A stretch of 64,000 bases of DNA from Denticeps clupeoides (taxonomy: Eukaryota > Chordata > Actinopteri > Clupeiformes > Denticipitidae), in the NCBI RefSeq assembly GCF_900700375.1, contig NC_041713.1, forward strand, positions 20,115,464-20,179,463, written 5' to 3'. Of the stretch, positions 1 through 12,600 are shown piece after piece. A program made the translations under genes and the position numbers. The notes under the pieces were generated by a model. The model made no database searches, was not told the DNA's origin, and was given only the letters and a program-made list of their open reading frames with translations. Numbering within the stretch: the first letter of the stretch is position 1; the number at the start of each line of letters is the position of its first letter.

Positions 1-199
1 AGTTAGGGGTTTTTGAAAATCCTAAAGTCTGTCATCGCTGAGGTAAGGAACAAGGCACAAATGCACAACAGCATCAAAAGCTGATTTCTGACTAATGAAT
101 CTCAACTAGCATCAATGACACACTTGTGTCTGAATGGACACAGTCGCACAGCCACTGTCCACAATCTAGTGGAAAATCCTCCCCAACGAATGGAAGCTA

Positions 200-380
200 T
201 ACGTGAAAGTGATTGTTTGTGTCATTGTGAAACAAAATGTGTCCTCTGCATTTAACCATCACCCTCAGTGAGCAGTGGGCAGCCAGGACAGGCACCAGAG
301 GAGCACAAGGGGACCTCGGTGGAACCTTGGGTTGAACCCGCAACTTTTCAGTTAAGATTCCACTGCCTAGCTGCTCTACC
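200..380 (-). repeat. tRNA-derived SINE, family B
   Basis: On the minus strand it runs from a tRNA-like head (box B like GGTTCAACCC) to a body with GCCCACTGCTCACTGAGGG. The same body recurs at 16495, 24895, 35130, 44365, 49768 and 50085. It lies in the region left of the last visible TEX2-like exon. Confidence 0.75.
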
Positions 381-475
381 CAACATTGGATATCGAGTCT
401 ACATTCAGTCCTGCAAGCTTCAGTCTTGTAGAGCACATCACGACACTCATATGTATTACTTCACATAAGTCTCAC

Positions 476-1226
476 CGTACACTGCTGGTCTCTGGCATGG
501 CGCCGGTTTCGCTCAGACTCTCCCGACCCAGCTTACACAAGTTCATCTTGGTCTCTAGAGTCATCTGCAGAGAACCGGTGTACACCACCTCCAGCTCTAA
601 CCACAGGCCTACCAACAGCAGCAGATATTTATTACACTAAAAATCTGGTTATAAAGCATTACAATTAGAAGTACATTTTCTGCAAATGACAAAATTAACA
701 ATTACTTACCACAGTTACGAATGTGAATAACTAACCTATGTAGAATAGTTTCAACAGGGAGCCCTAATTAATGGTGTGTATTTAAACAAATTACATGCAC
801 AAAAGCGAGGCGAAACTATTTTCTTTTACAAACCAGATGACAAAACTGCAAGCTGATAAAAAAGGTCCCCTATTATGAAATGTTCCCTATTTTTTCACTA
901 TTTCAAATTTCACAATTTTTTTAGTTCCGTTACGCAAGACTCTGAAGAACCAGTGGGTTCATTTACATTTTTTTCTGGCTTCCAGTTTGCGGCAAACATT
1001 GTGGTTGGTGAATGGTGTTGATGACGTAATTTCCATGAATGCCCCTTCAACTTCAATAAGCTGCTCTCCTCCTCGTCCCGCCTCTCTCCTCCTCATTAGC
1101 ATTTAAAGCTGCAGACACCGAAATGGTGCAACTTGGGAAAATCTCATTGTAGGACTGGATCAAAGAGGCTGTTCCTTGTCATAATGACAAACTATTGTGA
1201 AAATATTTAGTTTTTTACGTATGAAA

Positions 1227-1259
<33 letters not shown>

Positions 1260-4200
1260 TTATTATTCAGCCCTTTGGTCTGAGTGCAGTCAGTTGCCCA
1301 TAGACATTGACTGATGAGTGCTAATGACTTTGTGTAATACCGCTCCTCTTTCTCTCTCTCTCTACACACATACACACACACACTCACACACACAAACATA
1401 CATATATAAAATAAATAAATAAATACCCCATTAATCTTTCTGAAATGTTCCAAAGAATGAGCCAGTTCAGAAGAATTATCGTTTATCATTCAGGTTGAAA
1501 CCTGAGACTGGATTGAAAACATGCCAGTCAAACAAACATTTGCACTAAACCATTTTAAAATAAAAGTGTGCCGGTAAGTATTGTGTTAAGGCTCTTTAAG
1601 GTCCTAGGCTAGCAAGTGTAATTAGATCACTAATCCATATTGTCTTGTGGCCCTGGCACAAGCACCGCAGGAGAGAAGTGTGTGTGCTGGGAGTCATATT
1701 ATACGTGTATTGTACTATATTCTCTCCCTGTACCGCCCCAACTCGCACGTACCTCTATGGTTCACTGTGGGTCTGGAGGTACTCAGCACCTGGGGCATGC
1801 AGGTGCCCATATCCAGATCAGCCAAGGTCAGCTCATTCATGAAGTACGGCAGCTGCCAAATAAAAGCACATAGAACACAATTGAAACTAGTTGGGTGATA
1901 TAGTGCTTACCGATAATATTGTGAATAACACAATTTGTTTAATTTTTGTGGTTTCCCGTTTGAATAGTTGTGTTAATATTAATATATGACCTGATAAATA
2001 ACAACAACCCCTGTGAGCTCCTGCTCTCTTGTCATTATGTTCCTTCTGTCTCTGCTGTGCCGTGTCCTTGCTACACGCTGACCTTCACTCCTGGCTGCCT
2101 TCCCTCTGCCAGCTCTTGGTGCTGTGCCCGCAATCTGAAGCATGTGGTGCGGTTAATCAGACCCCGCCCCGCTTTACACCCAGCCTCACTCTGATCTTGC
2201 TCAGCTTCTTCTGGATCTTGTGGGCCACCTGGTCGGCCCAGTACTTCTCCCGCAGGAAGTCCCAGAAGATCCTGCCCACCAGGGCGTTGATCCAGGCTGG
2301 TTGGCCATCCCCAGGATCTACTGGCGATTCACTTGAAAGCTGTAGGAACGTAGGCAAGGCTGTAAAAAACCCCAGTTGGCTTTAGATAGTGCCTTGGTGG
2401 TACTATCTAGTGGTACCCATGTTCCCTCTAGTGACACTGGTGGCACTTAGTTACTAAGTACTGGCCTTGTCAGGATCACGCTCAAACCCACCACCACACG
2501 GAGTTACAGGGCACATGGGTAAAAACGCCGAATGGCGGTCCAAAGACTGGATACGATCAATTACAGATGATAACAACAAAGGTAACCCAGAGAAAACACT
2601 CATGGGACGGGAATACCGGGACATGTCTGGTGCTCAAACATTAGCTTCAGTCCCATTTTGTACTCGGTTAATGATGACCGTAAATCTTCTGTTCACTCTT
2701 TGTCGTACCTTTTTCCTGGTTTCAGGGCTCCCTGAGCTGCTGTGGCATGGGCTGGGTGTTGGACTGCTGTCGTCAGAAGCTACGAAGCGAGCCATGTAAG
2801 AGTTATAGTCCAGCAGGATCTTTTCCCTCACGCTGCCAGCCAGCTCCTTTAGGCCAAGCATGGTAGCCAGTTCTTCTGTACTGCCATGGCTGGAGCCTCC
2901 ACCACTGCAGACCTCTGAGGGAGATATTAGAACATACCGTCACAAGACCTTCTTTACAAAGTCCAGAAAAGCCTTCAAATTCTCCCTCATGCGCCCTCAC
3001 CCGTTTTAGATGCATCTCGGCTGAGTTTGCCTTGGGCCTCTGCCTTGGATGCTGACAGGAAGTGATGGAACCACTCCTCTTTCTCTCTTCCTGTGCGCCC
3101 AAACAGGTAGAGGGTGGTTGACTGGCTTGAATCTGAGTCAACAATCGTCTGCTTGTCTTTGTCCTCCATCTCCTCCACAGCGTCTTCCCACCCTCTCTCT
3201 TCATCCTCTCCCCCGTCTGCCAGTACAATGCAGATGGGATACTTCTTATTCCATATGCGCTTGCGAGCCAAGACTGGCGGTAAGAGAGAGACCTGATGAA
3301 CCGGGTGGAGAAAAAAGAAGGTGTAGGAGATATAGAAAGGCACGCTTTCCTGTAAAACGAGTTTTTGGTTTGTAAAACACGGCAGCATTATCTGAAACGT
3401 TGTCATCCACACGGAGGCGCTGTTTTAAGCGCTGTAACTCCCTGTTCTCGCCTCTTTTCACGGGTTGCCGTTTTGCCATCTGCCCGAGAAAAAAGAAATT
3501 CACCCTGGAACCCGTTTTCGAAAGGAAACGTTCCGGGTCGCCTAAAACGCTGCTTCCATGCGGACGCATGGCCGGATTCTGGTGTGAATTTATGAGCCTA
3601 CAGTGCACATCCCCACATGGCTGGCGCGCCCCGACAGTCCGGTAAGCACCGACCTTGCTGCTGGCCAGGTCAACGCTGCGCGAGCGGATGAAGACCGCCT
3701 CGTGCGCGGGCTCGTTGAAGGTGGCCTGTCGGGGGATGTTGCTGCGGGGGTAGGCCAGACGAAGGCGCGAGCCCTCCAGGGTGACGAAGGCGGAGTGTGT
3801 GAGGGATGGGTGGTACGTCTCTGGGTCGTAGTTGTGCATTTCATTCATCCATCCCTGCAACGCATGTCACCTTTAATCAGTTCAAACAAGACACTCAAGG
3901 CACAAACAAACCTCACATCTGACGACAGGACTGAGCGCACAAACAACTAGACAAAAGATAAAGAGTAGAGTAGAGACGGACAGCTGTCAGTTGCAACACT
4001 ATTCATACATATTCATTCATTTTATTGTTTAAAACTCTTTATAAGAGAACACTCATTCAGAAAAATCAAATTGTTCATTTAAAGACAAAAAACCCCTCCC
4101 AGACAATACTGTTCACCAGTCCATGCTGCCAGGCCTTCAGCTCTGTCCTGCTGTAAACTCCCAGGAACTGCAATATTATTTAACAAATCTTTGGATTAAA

Positions 4201-6103
4201 CGAAAATGAAATGCTTCACACAATGTGTGGGCAGTGAAATCATCGTGTGAAACCAACGTGTGCAGCCCCGAAATCAGAAGGTTGCCGGTTTGAATCCCAA
4301 GCCGCCCAGGTGCCACTGAGGTGCAACCCGGGCGTATCTCAATGACTTTCACCTTCAACGTGAAGGAAATTACTTAGATGAGAACAATGGACAGCATTAC
4401 TGAAGGACGATGAAGTGAATATGGGATACATGGGCCAATTAAATCTCACCAAAAGAGATAGATTGGAAGACCAGATAATGAGGAAAATGGTATGGAGATG
4501 AAGCTCCAGAGAATCCTCGTCAGCCTCTCAGTTTACAAGGTCTAAGGACGGTAACAATTGCCAAGACAAATTTTGTTCTGCTAAAGCCCAGACAAGCAGC
4601 AAGATTCTGGTGAGGGTAAGAAGCTGCATGTCAACCACAAGACGAAATGCGCTAAAAACTCCACTGGGAGAAATGCTGAGAGAACACAAATGGCAGTAAA
4701 AACGTCGACGAGGAAGAGGAGCTGGCAGAATTAGCAGCACTCGATTAATGACTGCTCTGCAGAAACCGGGATCCAGCAGACTGTTCTGGAAGCCTGGCAG
4801 CAAATTGCATGGGATAATCTAAACTTTAACTGTGCTGGGAACAACAGGATAAAATGGAACTGCACACTTACGGCATTTATCAGACACCGGTATCCAGAGC
4901 GCCTTACAACCAGTAGTTACAGGGACAGTCCCCCCCCTGGAGATGCTCAGGGTTAAGTGTCTTGCTCAGGGACACAATGGTAGTAAGTGGTAGTAAGTCT
5001 TACCCACTAGGCTTCTACCACGTCTGCTTCTGGTTTCTACCGTAGTAAAAGTACATACCACTGGCGGCCAAATTAAGTTATTCCATCTCTCCTAGGCTGG
5101 TAGTAGTCTAGTGGGTAACACACTCGCCTATGAACCAGAAGACCCAGGTTCAAATCCCCCTTACTACCATCGTGTCCCTGAGCAAGACACTTAACCCTAA
5201 GTTGCTCCAGGGGGGGACTGTCCCTGTAACTACTGATTGTAAGTCGCTCTGGATAAGGGCGTCTGATAAATGCCGTAAATGTAAATGTAATCAGAAAATG
5301 AACGTGAGGACCATGCAAGCGTTAATAATCATGGTGCTGAAAGGAGCGAATGTCTTAAAGACGGCTGAAATATGGTCATGTCTGCTATTTAGCCACTGAA
5401 TGTCATGGCATTTCGTTTCGTGTCACACACCTGCAGGACTTCAGGAGTCTTACTGAGAGACTCCGACTGCAGACTGTCGTCGGGAGATGCCGGGGCCTTC
5501 TGGGGGTGCGGCGAATGCCGTGGAGCTAAGAGAAGCACCACCAGCAGACCCATCATAAATCCACAGGCCAGACCCAGAGACAGCCCCGTTAGGTATGACG
5601 GCAAAGGCAGCACGAAGAAGGCATAAGCCAGGAGTCCCACTGAGATGAGCCACCGGCTGGGATTTGAAGACGGACGTCTTCCGGGAGGCTTCGAGGGCTG
5701 CGCTTGATGCTGGCGCCTTCCTCCTCCATGGATCTCCACCACCTGCATTATATCGCCGAATGTGCAGATTTCATAATGGCCCTTGGCACTACTCATCTCG
5801 CTGCTGGCTTTGGGAGATTCGGAGGATTTGCTGGGATTGAGGGAGGCGTCCTTCTGCCCACTGCAGGGCATACTGCAGGTCGAGAGAGGACTGCCATCCC
5901 TCGTGTCTCTGCTCTCCTCACTCTTGGGGGAAGAGAGGTCAACTCCAGCGCTTCCCATGGAGATTGGTGGGTCTGTGCCACTCTGCTGCTCCCTGGGGCT
6001 CCCAGATGAGACGTCCTCCCCCATGATTTTACTGAGCATGCTCAGCGGCTCCTGCATGGTCCCAGACAATCTCCTGGCCAGCAATCTGTGGTAGAGCTTG
6101 GAG
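476..6103 (-). CDS. tex2l: TEX2-like SMP-domain lipid-transfer protein (partial gene, 7 exons)
   Basis: Exons in transcription order are 6103-5431, 3854-3650, 3273-3001, 2914-2709, 2339-2190, 1852-1753 and 608-476. All joins are GT-AG and in phase, giving about 580 codons. Exon 6103-5431 carries RRLSGTMQEPLSMLSKIMGE and then two adjacent hydrophobic segments (about 45 residues, beginning WLISVGLLAYAFF), the ER hairpin expected of TEX2. The next two exons (GWMNEMHNYDPETYH, then RIWNKKYPICIVLA and LFGRTGREKEEWF) form the PH-like region. WINALVGRIFWDFLREKYWA, LPYFMNELTL and GSLQMTLETKMNLCKLG form the SMP lipid-binding module. Family members move lipid at ER contact sites. The gene continues past base 1. 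The long N-terminal coding exon seen in mammalian TEX2 is not found upstream of 6103. Whether this is tex2 or its fish paralogue cannot be decided here; the family is confident. Confidence 0.85.
609..1752. other. Intron of the TEX2-like gene with simple repeats and a possible DNA-transposon remnant
   Basis: There is an (AC)n tract near 1231-1259 and a mixed TC/AC tract near 1346-1415. The stretch from about 863 (AAAGGTCCCCTATTATGAAA) to about 1160 resembles a dispersed fish repeat I have seen beside hAT-type elements, but no terminal repeats were found. Nothing coding is seen. Confidence 0.35.
3290..3640. repeat. Possible hAT-type MITE remnant in a TEX2-like intron
   Basis: The stretch is rich in GTTTTCG/AAACG words and CATCCACACGGAGGCG, typical of teleost hAT-like miniature elements. 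Ends and target duplication were not resolved, so the class is a guess. Confidence 0.3.
4240..4345 (+). repeat. SINE family B, truncated
   Basis: It keeps the tRNA-like part (AATCAGAAGGTTGCCGGTTT) followed by AGGTGCCACTGAGGTGC. The 3' body is missing. Confidence 0.6.
4868..5035 (-). repeat. tRNA-derived SINE, family A
   Basis: Minus orientation. The 3' tail reads CGGCATTTATCAGACACC on the plus strand, then a GGGACAGTCC core and AATGGTAGTAAG near the head. It faces the copy at 5095, so the two form a large inverted pair inside a TEX2-like intron. Confidence 0.8.
5095..5290 (+). repeat. tRNA-derived SINE, family A (near full length)
   Basis: Starts GGTAGTAGTCTAGTGGGTAA, has a box B-like CAGGTTCAAATCC and ends CTGATAAATGCCGTAAATG followed by a short TAAATG repeat. 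This is the best plus-strand reference copy of the family in the window. Confidence 0.85.
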
Positions 6104-6579
6104 CTGGACGGGGAGAATATCCAGAATATTCCTGGTGGGAGACTAAGTATAAGCGGTCAGGTCGGTTTTCTGATCATCCCTGGAGGCCCTGATGTTCTAA
6201 CACGTCTTCATCAGGCCTAACAAGAGCACTGGGGCTGAGGGCTAACCTTGCAATCCAAGGGACTACGGTGAGGATCGAGCATCAAAGGTGAGGGGTTGGC
6301 CTGGCTGACCTTCCAAAGCTTTCCCATAACTCCTAGGGCTTAGAGTCACTTTAGGGAAAGACATAGGCTCTATTGTAGCAGGAATGGTGTTGAATGTCCT
6401 TCAGACTATGAAGCAGCAGTCCTCACTGCCAGAGACAGCCGCAGAGTCCCAAAGAGCGGACAGAAGGGTTTTCTCCCGTCGCATTTTCTACCTGGTCAGC
6501 GGACGCCTGCCAAACAAACAGAAAGATCTCAGGACGGGAATACTGTGGCACACCACCGCTCATGCCAGTTCTCCGTATG

Positions 6580-6581
6580 CA

Positions 6582-6616
<35 letters not shown>
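6580..6616. repeat. (CT)n microsatellite
   Basis: About 18 CT dinucleotides, upstream of the TEX2-like exon that starts at 6103. Confidence 0.95.
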
Positions 6617-7499
6617 AGACATGAACATGAACAGAACTGATCACGGAAAAGCATTTATCTATTATCTAATCTATTTGTCAAAACTGTAGAGTGAGAAAAG
6701 AAACACAATACATTTTAAGTGATGATGGCGTACTGATGATTCAAGTCTGGAAACTTGATAAGAGAACAGATGTACCGATAAAAAAGAATACGTCATTTAT
6801 TATTCAGTCGTGTTATAACATGGAGGTAGAATAATTTCAGTCTCTTACCATCATTTGAAGTACGATCACGACGCACCCACAGAAATACAGTTTCCCTCAG
6901 CTTGTTGCAACTTGTGGAATATTACAAATTCCGTTGTCACTGCGTTAAGACGGCGGACTAGGATGTGCTGCAACGTGACGACGCTGCTGAATCTTTCCCA
7001 GGGCGTAAAAGCCCTGGTCTGGCGTGTTTAAGTGTAGCATCAGCATCTTAACAGCAATCGGCAGTAATAATAATGTGAGGATCCGGGCGAGGGAGAGAGC
7101 GGTGCGAGCACCCTAATTGGCTGAAGGTCTACGTGGTGGCTGCTGGTGGGGGAGGGGGGGGGTTTAGTAAATAGGCTGCAAGTTGATGTCAGCTAATTGA
7201 TTGGTTTTAATAGGATCAGCAGCTCCTCAGAGAAGAAGAGCTTTTCCTGTCGTTTGTTGTTGCTGGACAGGGCTGGGGTCAGGATGCCCGGATATGAGGG
7301 GAGAACATCCCTACAAAAAAGCATCCACCACTAAACCACTAACCTTCTCCAAATAATGGCATGGTGCTGACAAGCCTTGAAATGAAGCATTATTTCACGC
7401 GGACCTTCCTGCCTCCACGTTTTATTCCAGCCCGAGTGGTCTTAAAAACGAAAAACTGTCCAATGAATGAATCAGGCCTGAACTTAACACGCATTAGCG

Positions 7500-8010
7500 G
7501 AGGCGCCCGCAGTCAACAGGCTCTTCTGCGCCGCGGAGGACCGAGATGGAGAGACGGCCGGACCCACCTGCACCGCTCGGCTCCAGGTCGGCGTGAGATG
7601 CGCTGCGTGCGGCACCCGGTGGCCGGTTCCCGGTTCCCGGTGGCCGGTTCCCGGTGGCCGGTTCCCGGTGGCCGGTTCCCGGTGGCCGCTGGCGCTGCGC
7701 TGCAGTGCTGCTGGATGCAGCAGGGAGGATCGCTGGCGGAGGATCGCTGAGCGGCAACTTTCACCCCCACGCGGCGGGCGTCGCGGCGCCGCTAATCTGG
7801 ATTAAAGCTCGGCCGCCGCGTCCGTCGGTGCGCGCTGCGGCTCGCCGGGGTGCTCGGGTCGATCCCTCGCCGACGCGGACCTTCTGGAAAGCAGGCCAGA
7901 GACCACCATAATAGGGATTTTTTTTTTGTATCGCACAGCCCTGCAATAAAAAGCCGTCACACCTACGCACGCACGCCAGCTCGCCGCGATGATGGAGGCT
8001 CCGCATCAGG
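7500..8010. promoter_or_regulatory. CpG-rich stretch, possible TEX2-like promoter
   Basis: This half kilobase is clearly richer in G+C and CpG than its neighbours and lies 1.4-1.9 kb upstream of the first recognised TEX2-like exon on the minus strand. No ORF here is convincing. It includes a 14-bp VNTR at about 7617-7690. The promoter role is inferred from position and composition only. Confidence 0.45.
7617..7690. repeat. GC-rich minisatellite, 14-bp unit
   Basis: Unit GGTGGCCGGTTCCC repeated about five times with one 7-bp partial unit (GGTTCCC) between the first and second. Confidence 0.9.
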
Positions 8011-8555
8011 AAACTGTAACGAGTCCACAGCCCGCTAGTTACTTTTTAAATGGTGTTACACATATTTATATAAAACAATTAACTTGAGTATAATTAATAA
8101 ATAACCCCTAATTTTATCTGATCAAATCGTTCGCCTGGATTTGCAACAGATCCATGAGCAGAGGAGATTCCTGTCACACCATTTTTTAAAAGCATTTCCC
8201 CCCGGTTCATTACTGTAGTTGCGGAGATCTGTCTGGTTCTTCTGCACATGCTTAAGATATTAAGTAATATGTTACTTATACTTATGATGAAGATTTAGAA
8301 AGTATTGTATTTTAGTTGTTACTCTGTTTGCCACACGTATCCCTCATTGTTGACATGTCTGTAACACAGTAATTATTTTCATTACACAAATCTGTATTAC
8401 ATAATTGGTTCAGTTAAACAAATAATCAGATTTTTATCCTACCATTAGCAGCTAGTCCCTTCATTGGTTAGTATCGGATAGGATTAGGCCTGTGCCAGAC
8501 TTTTATAGATGACAGAATAAACTATGATTATCCATGTAACACTTTAGTGCCATTT
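8011..8555. other. Spacer, nothing recognised
   Basis: AT-rich sequence between the CpG-rich stretch and the 35-bp array. No ORF, RNA gene or repeat was recognised. Confidence 0.5.
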
Positions 8556-9350
8556 GACCAGTAGGGGGCAGCAGGGGGACAACTTAATGTGACCAGTAGG
8601 GGGCAGCAGGGGGAACTATTCCATCTGACCAGTAGGGAACAGCAGTGGAAACTTTTCTATCTGACCAGTAGGGGGCAGCAGGGGAACCACTTTATCTGAC
8701 CAGTAGGGGGCAGCAGTGAGAATCTTTTCATCTGAGCAGTAGGGGGCAGCAGGGAGAACTATTCTATCTGACCAGTAGGGGGCAGCAGGGGAACTATTCT
8801 ATCTGACCAGTAGGGGGCAGCAGGGGAACCACTTTATCTGACTAGTAGGGGGCAGCAGTGAGAATCTTTTAATCTGAGCAGTAGGGGGCAGCAGGGGAAC
8901 CACTTCATCTGACCATTAGGGGGCAGCAGGGGGAACAACTTCATCTGACCAGTAGGGGGCAGCAGTGGGAACTATTCTATCTGACCAGTAGGGGGCAGCA
9001 GGGGAACCACTTTATCTGACCAGTAGGGGGCAGCAGGGGAACCACTTTATCTGACCAGTAGGGGGCAGCAGGGGAACCACTTCATCTGACCAGTAGGGGG
9101 CAGCAGGGGGAACAACTTCATCTGACCAGTAGGGGGCAGCAGTGGGAACTATTCTATCTGACCAGTAGGGGGCAGCAGGGGAACCACTTTATCTGACCAG
9201 TAGGGGGCAGCAGGGGAACCACTTTATCTGACCAGTAGGGGGCAGCAGGGGAACCACTTCATCTGACCAGTAGGGGGCAGCAGTGAGAATCTTTTCATCT
9301 GAGCAGTAGGGGGCAGCAGGGGAACCACTTCATCTGACCAGCCTTGTGGA
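8556..9350 (+). repeat. Tandem array of about 22 CTCF-like 35-bp units
   Basis: The unit is approximately ATCTGACCAGTAGGGGGCAG followed by CAGGGGAACCACTTT. I count 22 copies of the core plus a final truncated start (CATCTGACCAGC). All point the same way. Most match the CTCF consensus CCASYAGRGGGCRS at every position; a few are degraded (AGGGAACAGC near 8633, GAGCAGTAGG near 8734, GACTAGTAGG near 8841, GACCATTAGG near 8912). A larger period of about 177 bp (five units) is visible: the block starting AACAACTTCATC at 8934 recurs at 9111. It ends about 270 bp before the msrb1 start codon. The repeat is certain; CTCF binding is inferred from the motif. Confidence 0.95.
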
Positions 9351-9619
9351 ACCACTCCACAAACCGCCTTGCCTTATAAAGACACATCTTCCCAACACTT
9401 ACAGCATGGAAACTAGCACGACTGGCCCCCACCGAATGCGTTTTCCGACCAAGTTATTTACAACGCCGCCCTGTAGGGGACAACACGAAGGCTGCGGCCA
9501 CCCGGCATGTGACCCGACTCGCCCCGCGTCACGCCGGGAAGGCGGACTCGGGTCAGCATGAAGGCCAGCGCGTCAGCAGTTACGCAGAGTAGCAGCAGCA
9601 CGCCGAGAACACGGAGAAC

Positions 9620-12600
9620 ATGTCCTTCTGCTCCTTCTCCGGAGGCGAGGTCTATAAAGACCACTTCCAAAGTGGTAGGTGGCGAGCAACTTCTCAGACG
9701 AGATCGAATAGAAACTCATTTAGTTTTATATTTGTTAAGTGATGTATTGGAAATGTACAAAATTCTAGTTAACTCACGCAAACATAATTCATGTCACAAG
9801 TCTTCTTTTACATTAACCTTCTTTTTAACATTTTAATAATCCAGTAAAACTATTTATTATCAGTGTTATTCATGTTCTATTATTTAGCTCAACATTGTTC
9901 GGCAGGAGAACAGTAGCTGGTTTCCACTTTATTCTGTTCCACACGTGTCTTCCCTACATGTTCTGCCTCATCTGGAAGAAACACCTTCAAGGCATATACA
10001 TATGCATAAAATGTCATGTACAAATATATAATAAATATATATAAATATATATCCCATTATATAGAAGTATAACTCCATCAGCTTGTCCGTTTTTTGTTTG
10101 ATTTTATAGAGTAAAAATACTCACCATTGGAAGAGTTAATTGCGTTGCATTGATATGAACATGTTTCAGAAATTCTTATACATCTACATATTGAGTATCT
10201 TTTGCTTTTGAATGAAAGCTGCAAATGAAATGTCTTCCATTTTCTTACTTTTAACAACAACGTTTATTTCTTATATAGCCCATAATCACATACAGTATGT
10301 CTCAAAGGTGTTTGACAGACCCTACAGTTGACACCACTACACTTGACCCTTCTGCACAAAAGGAAAAACTAAGATAGAGGAAATAAAGAAAGGAAGAAAC
10401 GTTGGGAAGGAGCGATACAGAGAGGGTCGCCCTTCCAGGGTAGAGCGAGCCTGTAATTGGTGTCAGTGCAGGTTTGGGGATGATTTGTCCAAGAAAAGAA
10501 AAAAGTTCAGCAGGTGTAGAGGTGTAAAAGTTCGAAGCGTAGTAAAGAGCATCTGTCCATGTTTGGAGGTCCTGGACAGTGTAGAGTAGGTTTTAGTCCA
10601 GTGTCATGGTGTACAATACGTGTCCATTATGATGCAGCTGGTCTATTTGAAAATCCCTGTGGCTGTTGTGGACCCTCTGGCTCTTCATTGGACTCTTGAG
10701 GTGGTCTAGCTACTTGATTCGGTGTCTTGGAGAAAACAAACAGAAGTAGCAAAAGATGATGACATTGTACGTCTGATACTGAAATATGTGGCTTGGTGGT
10801 ATATTTGTGTAACAGTGGCCCGGTACCGTAACTAGGACAGCCTAACTAAGGTTGAATTTTACACTGTCTGTGTTTGACTAGGTGACTGTATAATAAAGTG
10901 AACTTAATAATTGACACTGTGTCTGGGACTTTAACAGAAGGAGTGAACAGATGAGTCTGAGTCTCGAACACTGACCGGCAAGCCGTTCCACAACTGCGGA
11001 GCTCTATATGAGAAGGACCTACTAGAGCATCCAGACAGTAGTGCGTTGCAGTAATCTAACCTTTATGTAATAAAGGCATGGACCAACTTTTCTGCATCAT
11101 GCATTGAGATGATGTTTCTTATCTTTGCAATATTTCTAAGGTGAAAGAATGCTATCCTAGTGATATTATCTACATTCGAATTGAATGAGAGACCTGCATC
11201 GATGGGGACACCTAGATCCTTTACTGTACTTGGTGAGATGATGATCTGGCTGCTTGAGGTACAAGTACAAGAGCTTCTGTCTTATCAGGGTTTAACATAA
11301 GAAAGTTGGTGAGCATCCACTGTCTAATGTCCTTCAGACAATTTCATTGGAATATCAATGTTTTAAAATATAGTTTCATATGTATGCAAGAGTCCAATGC
11401 ATGTGGGTATGTGAATGCATAAGTACACAAGAATGTAAATCCAAAAACACATGCAAACCAGAAAAATCCCTTCTGGAAAAAATATCAATATCATTGTTAT
11501 GCTGTGCATATTAATTCCACAAATCATTGCAAGTGTTAAATAGAATTTTGAATATTTCCAATACATCACAAAAATAAATGAACCACGGTTTAAAATGGCA
11601 TGTTTTAGTATCGTAACAGAGTGTTGCGCTTACAGGTATGTACGTGTGTGCGCAGTGCGGCTACGAGCTGTTCTCTAGCCGCTCGAAGTACGAGCACTCG
11701 TCTCCCTGGCCGGCCTTCACCGAGACCATCCACCCGAACAGCGTGTTGAAAGAAGAGGAGAGGCCAGGAGCCTATAAGGTACCGCGCTTCAGGTGTTTTA
11801 TTGACCTTTGACCTTCTGAAAGACCCACACGGCATGTTATTTCAGGTCCGCTGTGGGAAGTGCAGTAACGGCCTGGGACACGAGTTTGTGAACGATGGAC
11901 CCACGCGTGGCGTGTCCCGCTTCTGAATATTCAGCAGCTCACTGCAGTTTGTCCCACAAGGTGCGATCTGTGACTAGTTATTGTGACTTAAACCTGATAT
12001 TGAGTTCAATGTCTTCTGCTTAAAATTAAGTCCAAATTTATATTAGTTCTGCTTTCAAAGAGTGACTGCAGTTTGCTATTGTTATTGTCAAGTGCTTATT
12101 TCCATGTAGAAAATGTATTCTGTGCCAAAAAAAATTATATTGTATTGAATTATATAATATTATATTGTATTTGTCACGCTGGTTTGACATGGCAAGGCAG
12201 AAGATCTGGAATGATGGCTGGATATGATGAAGAGCAACGCATAAGCACAACGTCACGAAACGGGTTTAATACGTGATGAACAGGACAGGGGAGACATCCA
12301 GTGACAAGTTACACTTAACAATGACCCGACACGTACAGACACAAACAGGGCAGCTTTATAAAAACACTGGTGGAAACATTACACAGGACCAACGTGAAAC
12401 TCCGGTTCTGATCCCGGACCCGGAGTAACCCCTTCCTGACCGGATCATGACAGTATTATTGAAATTATATAATGACCAAATCAACTTACACTTTAAGAAA
12501 AACCCCTGTCACATTTGGTCCAGAAAAAAGAAGTCATCACATTATTTTGTTCACAGAAATCAAAAGCCATTTATTTTATGCACCAAACTGATATCAGTCT

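Noticed and set aside
1160-1489. 109-codon minus-strand ORF with VCVCVCVCVY
   Set aside because: It is the translation of (AC)n microsatellites; no family resemblance.
7494-7911. Several overlapping ORFs with PPGTGHREPATG repeats
   Set aside because: Translation of the GC-rich 14-bp minisatellite in every frame; not a protein.
8556-9350. CRISPR-like array
   Set aside because: Repeats are contiguous without unique spacers and the host is a vertebrate; this is a minisatellite.
12210-12245. ATGATGGCTGGATATGATGA as the msrb1 SECIS
   Set aside because: No stem around it, it lies inside a likely MITE, and it is upstream of the predicted last exon.
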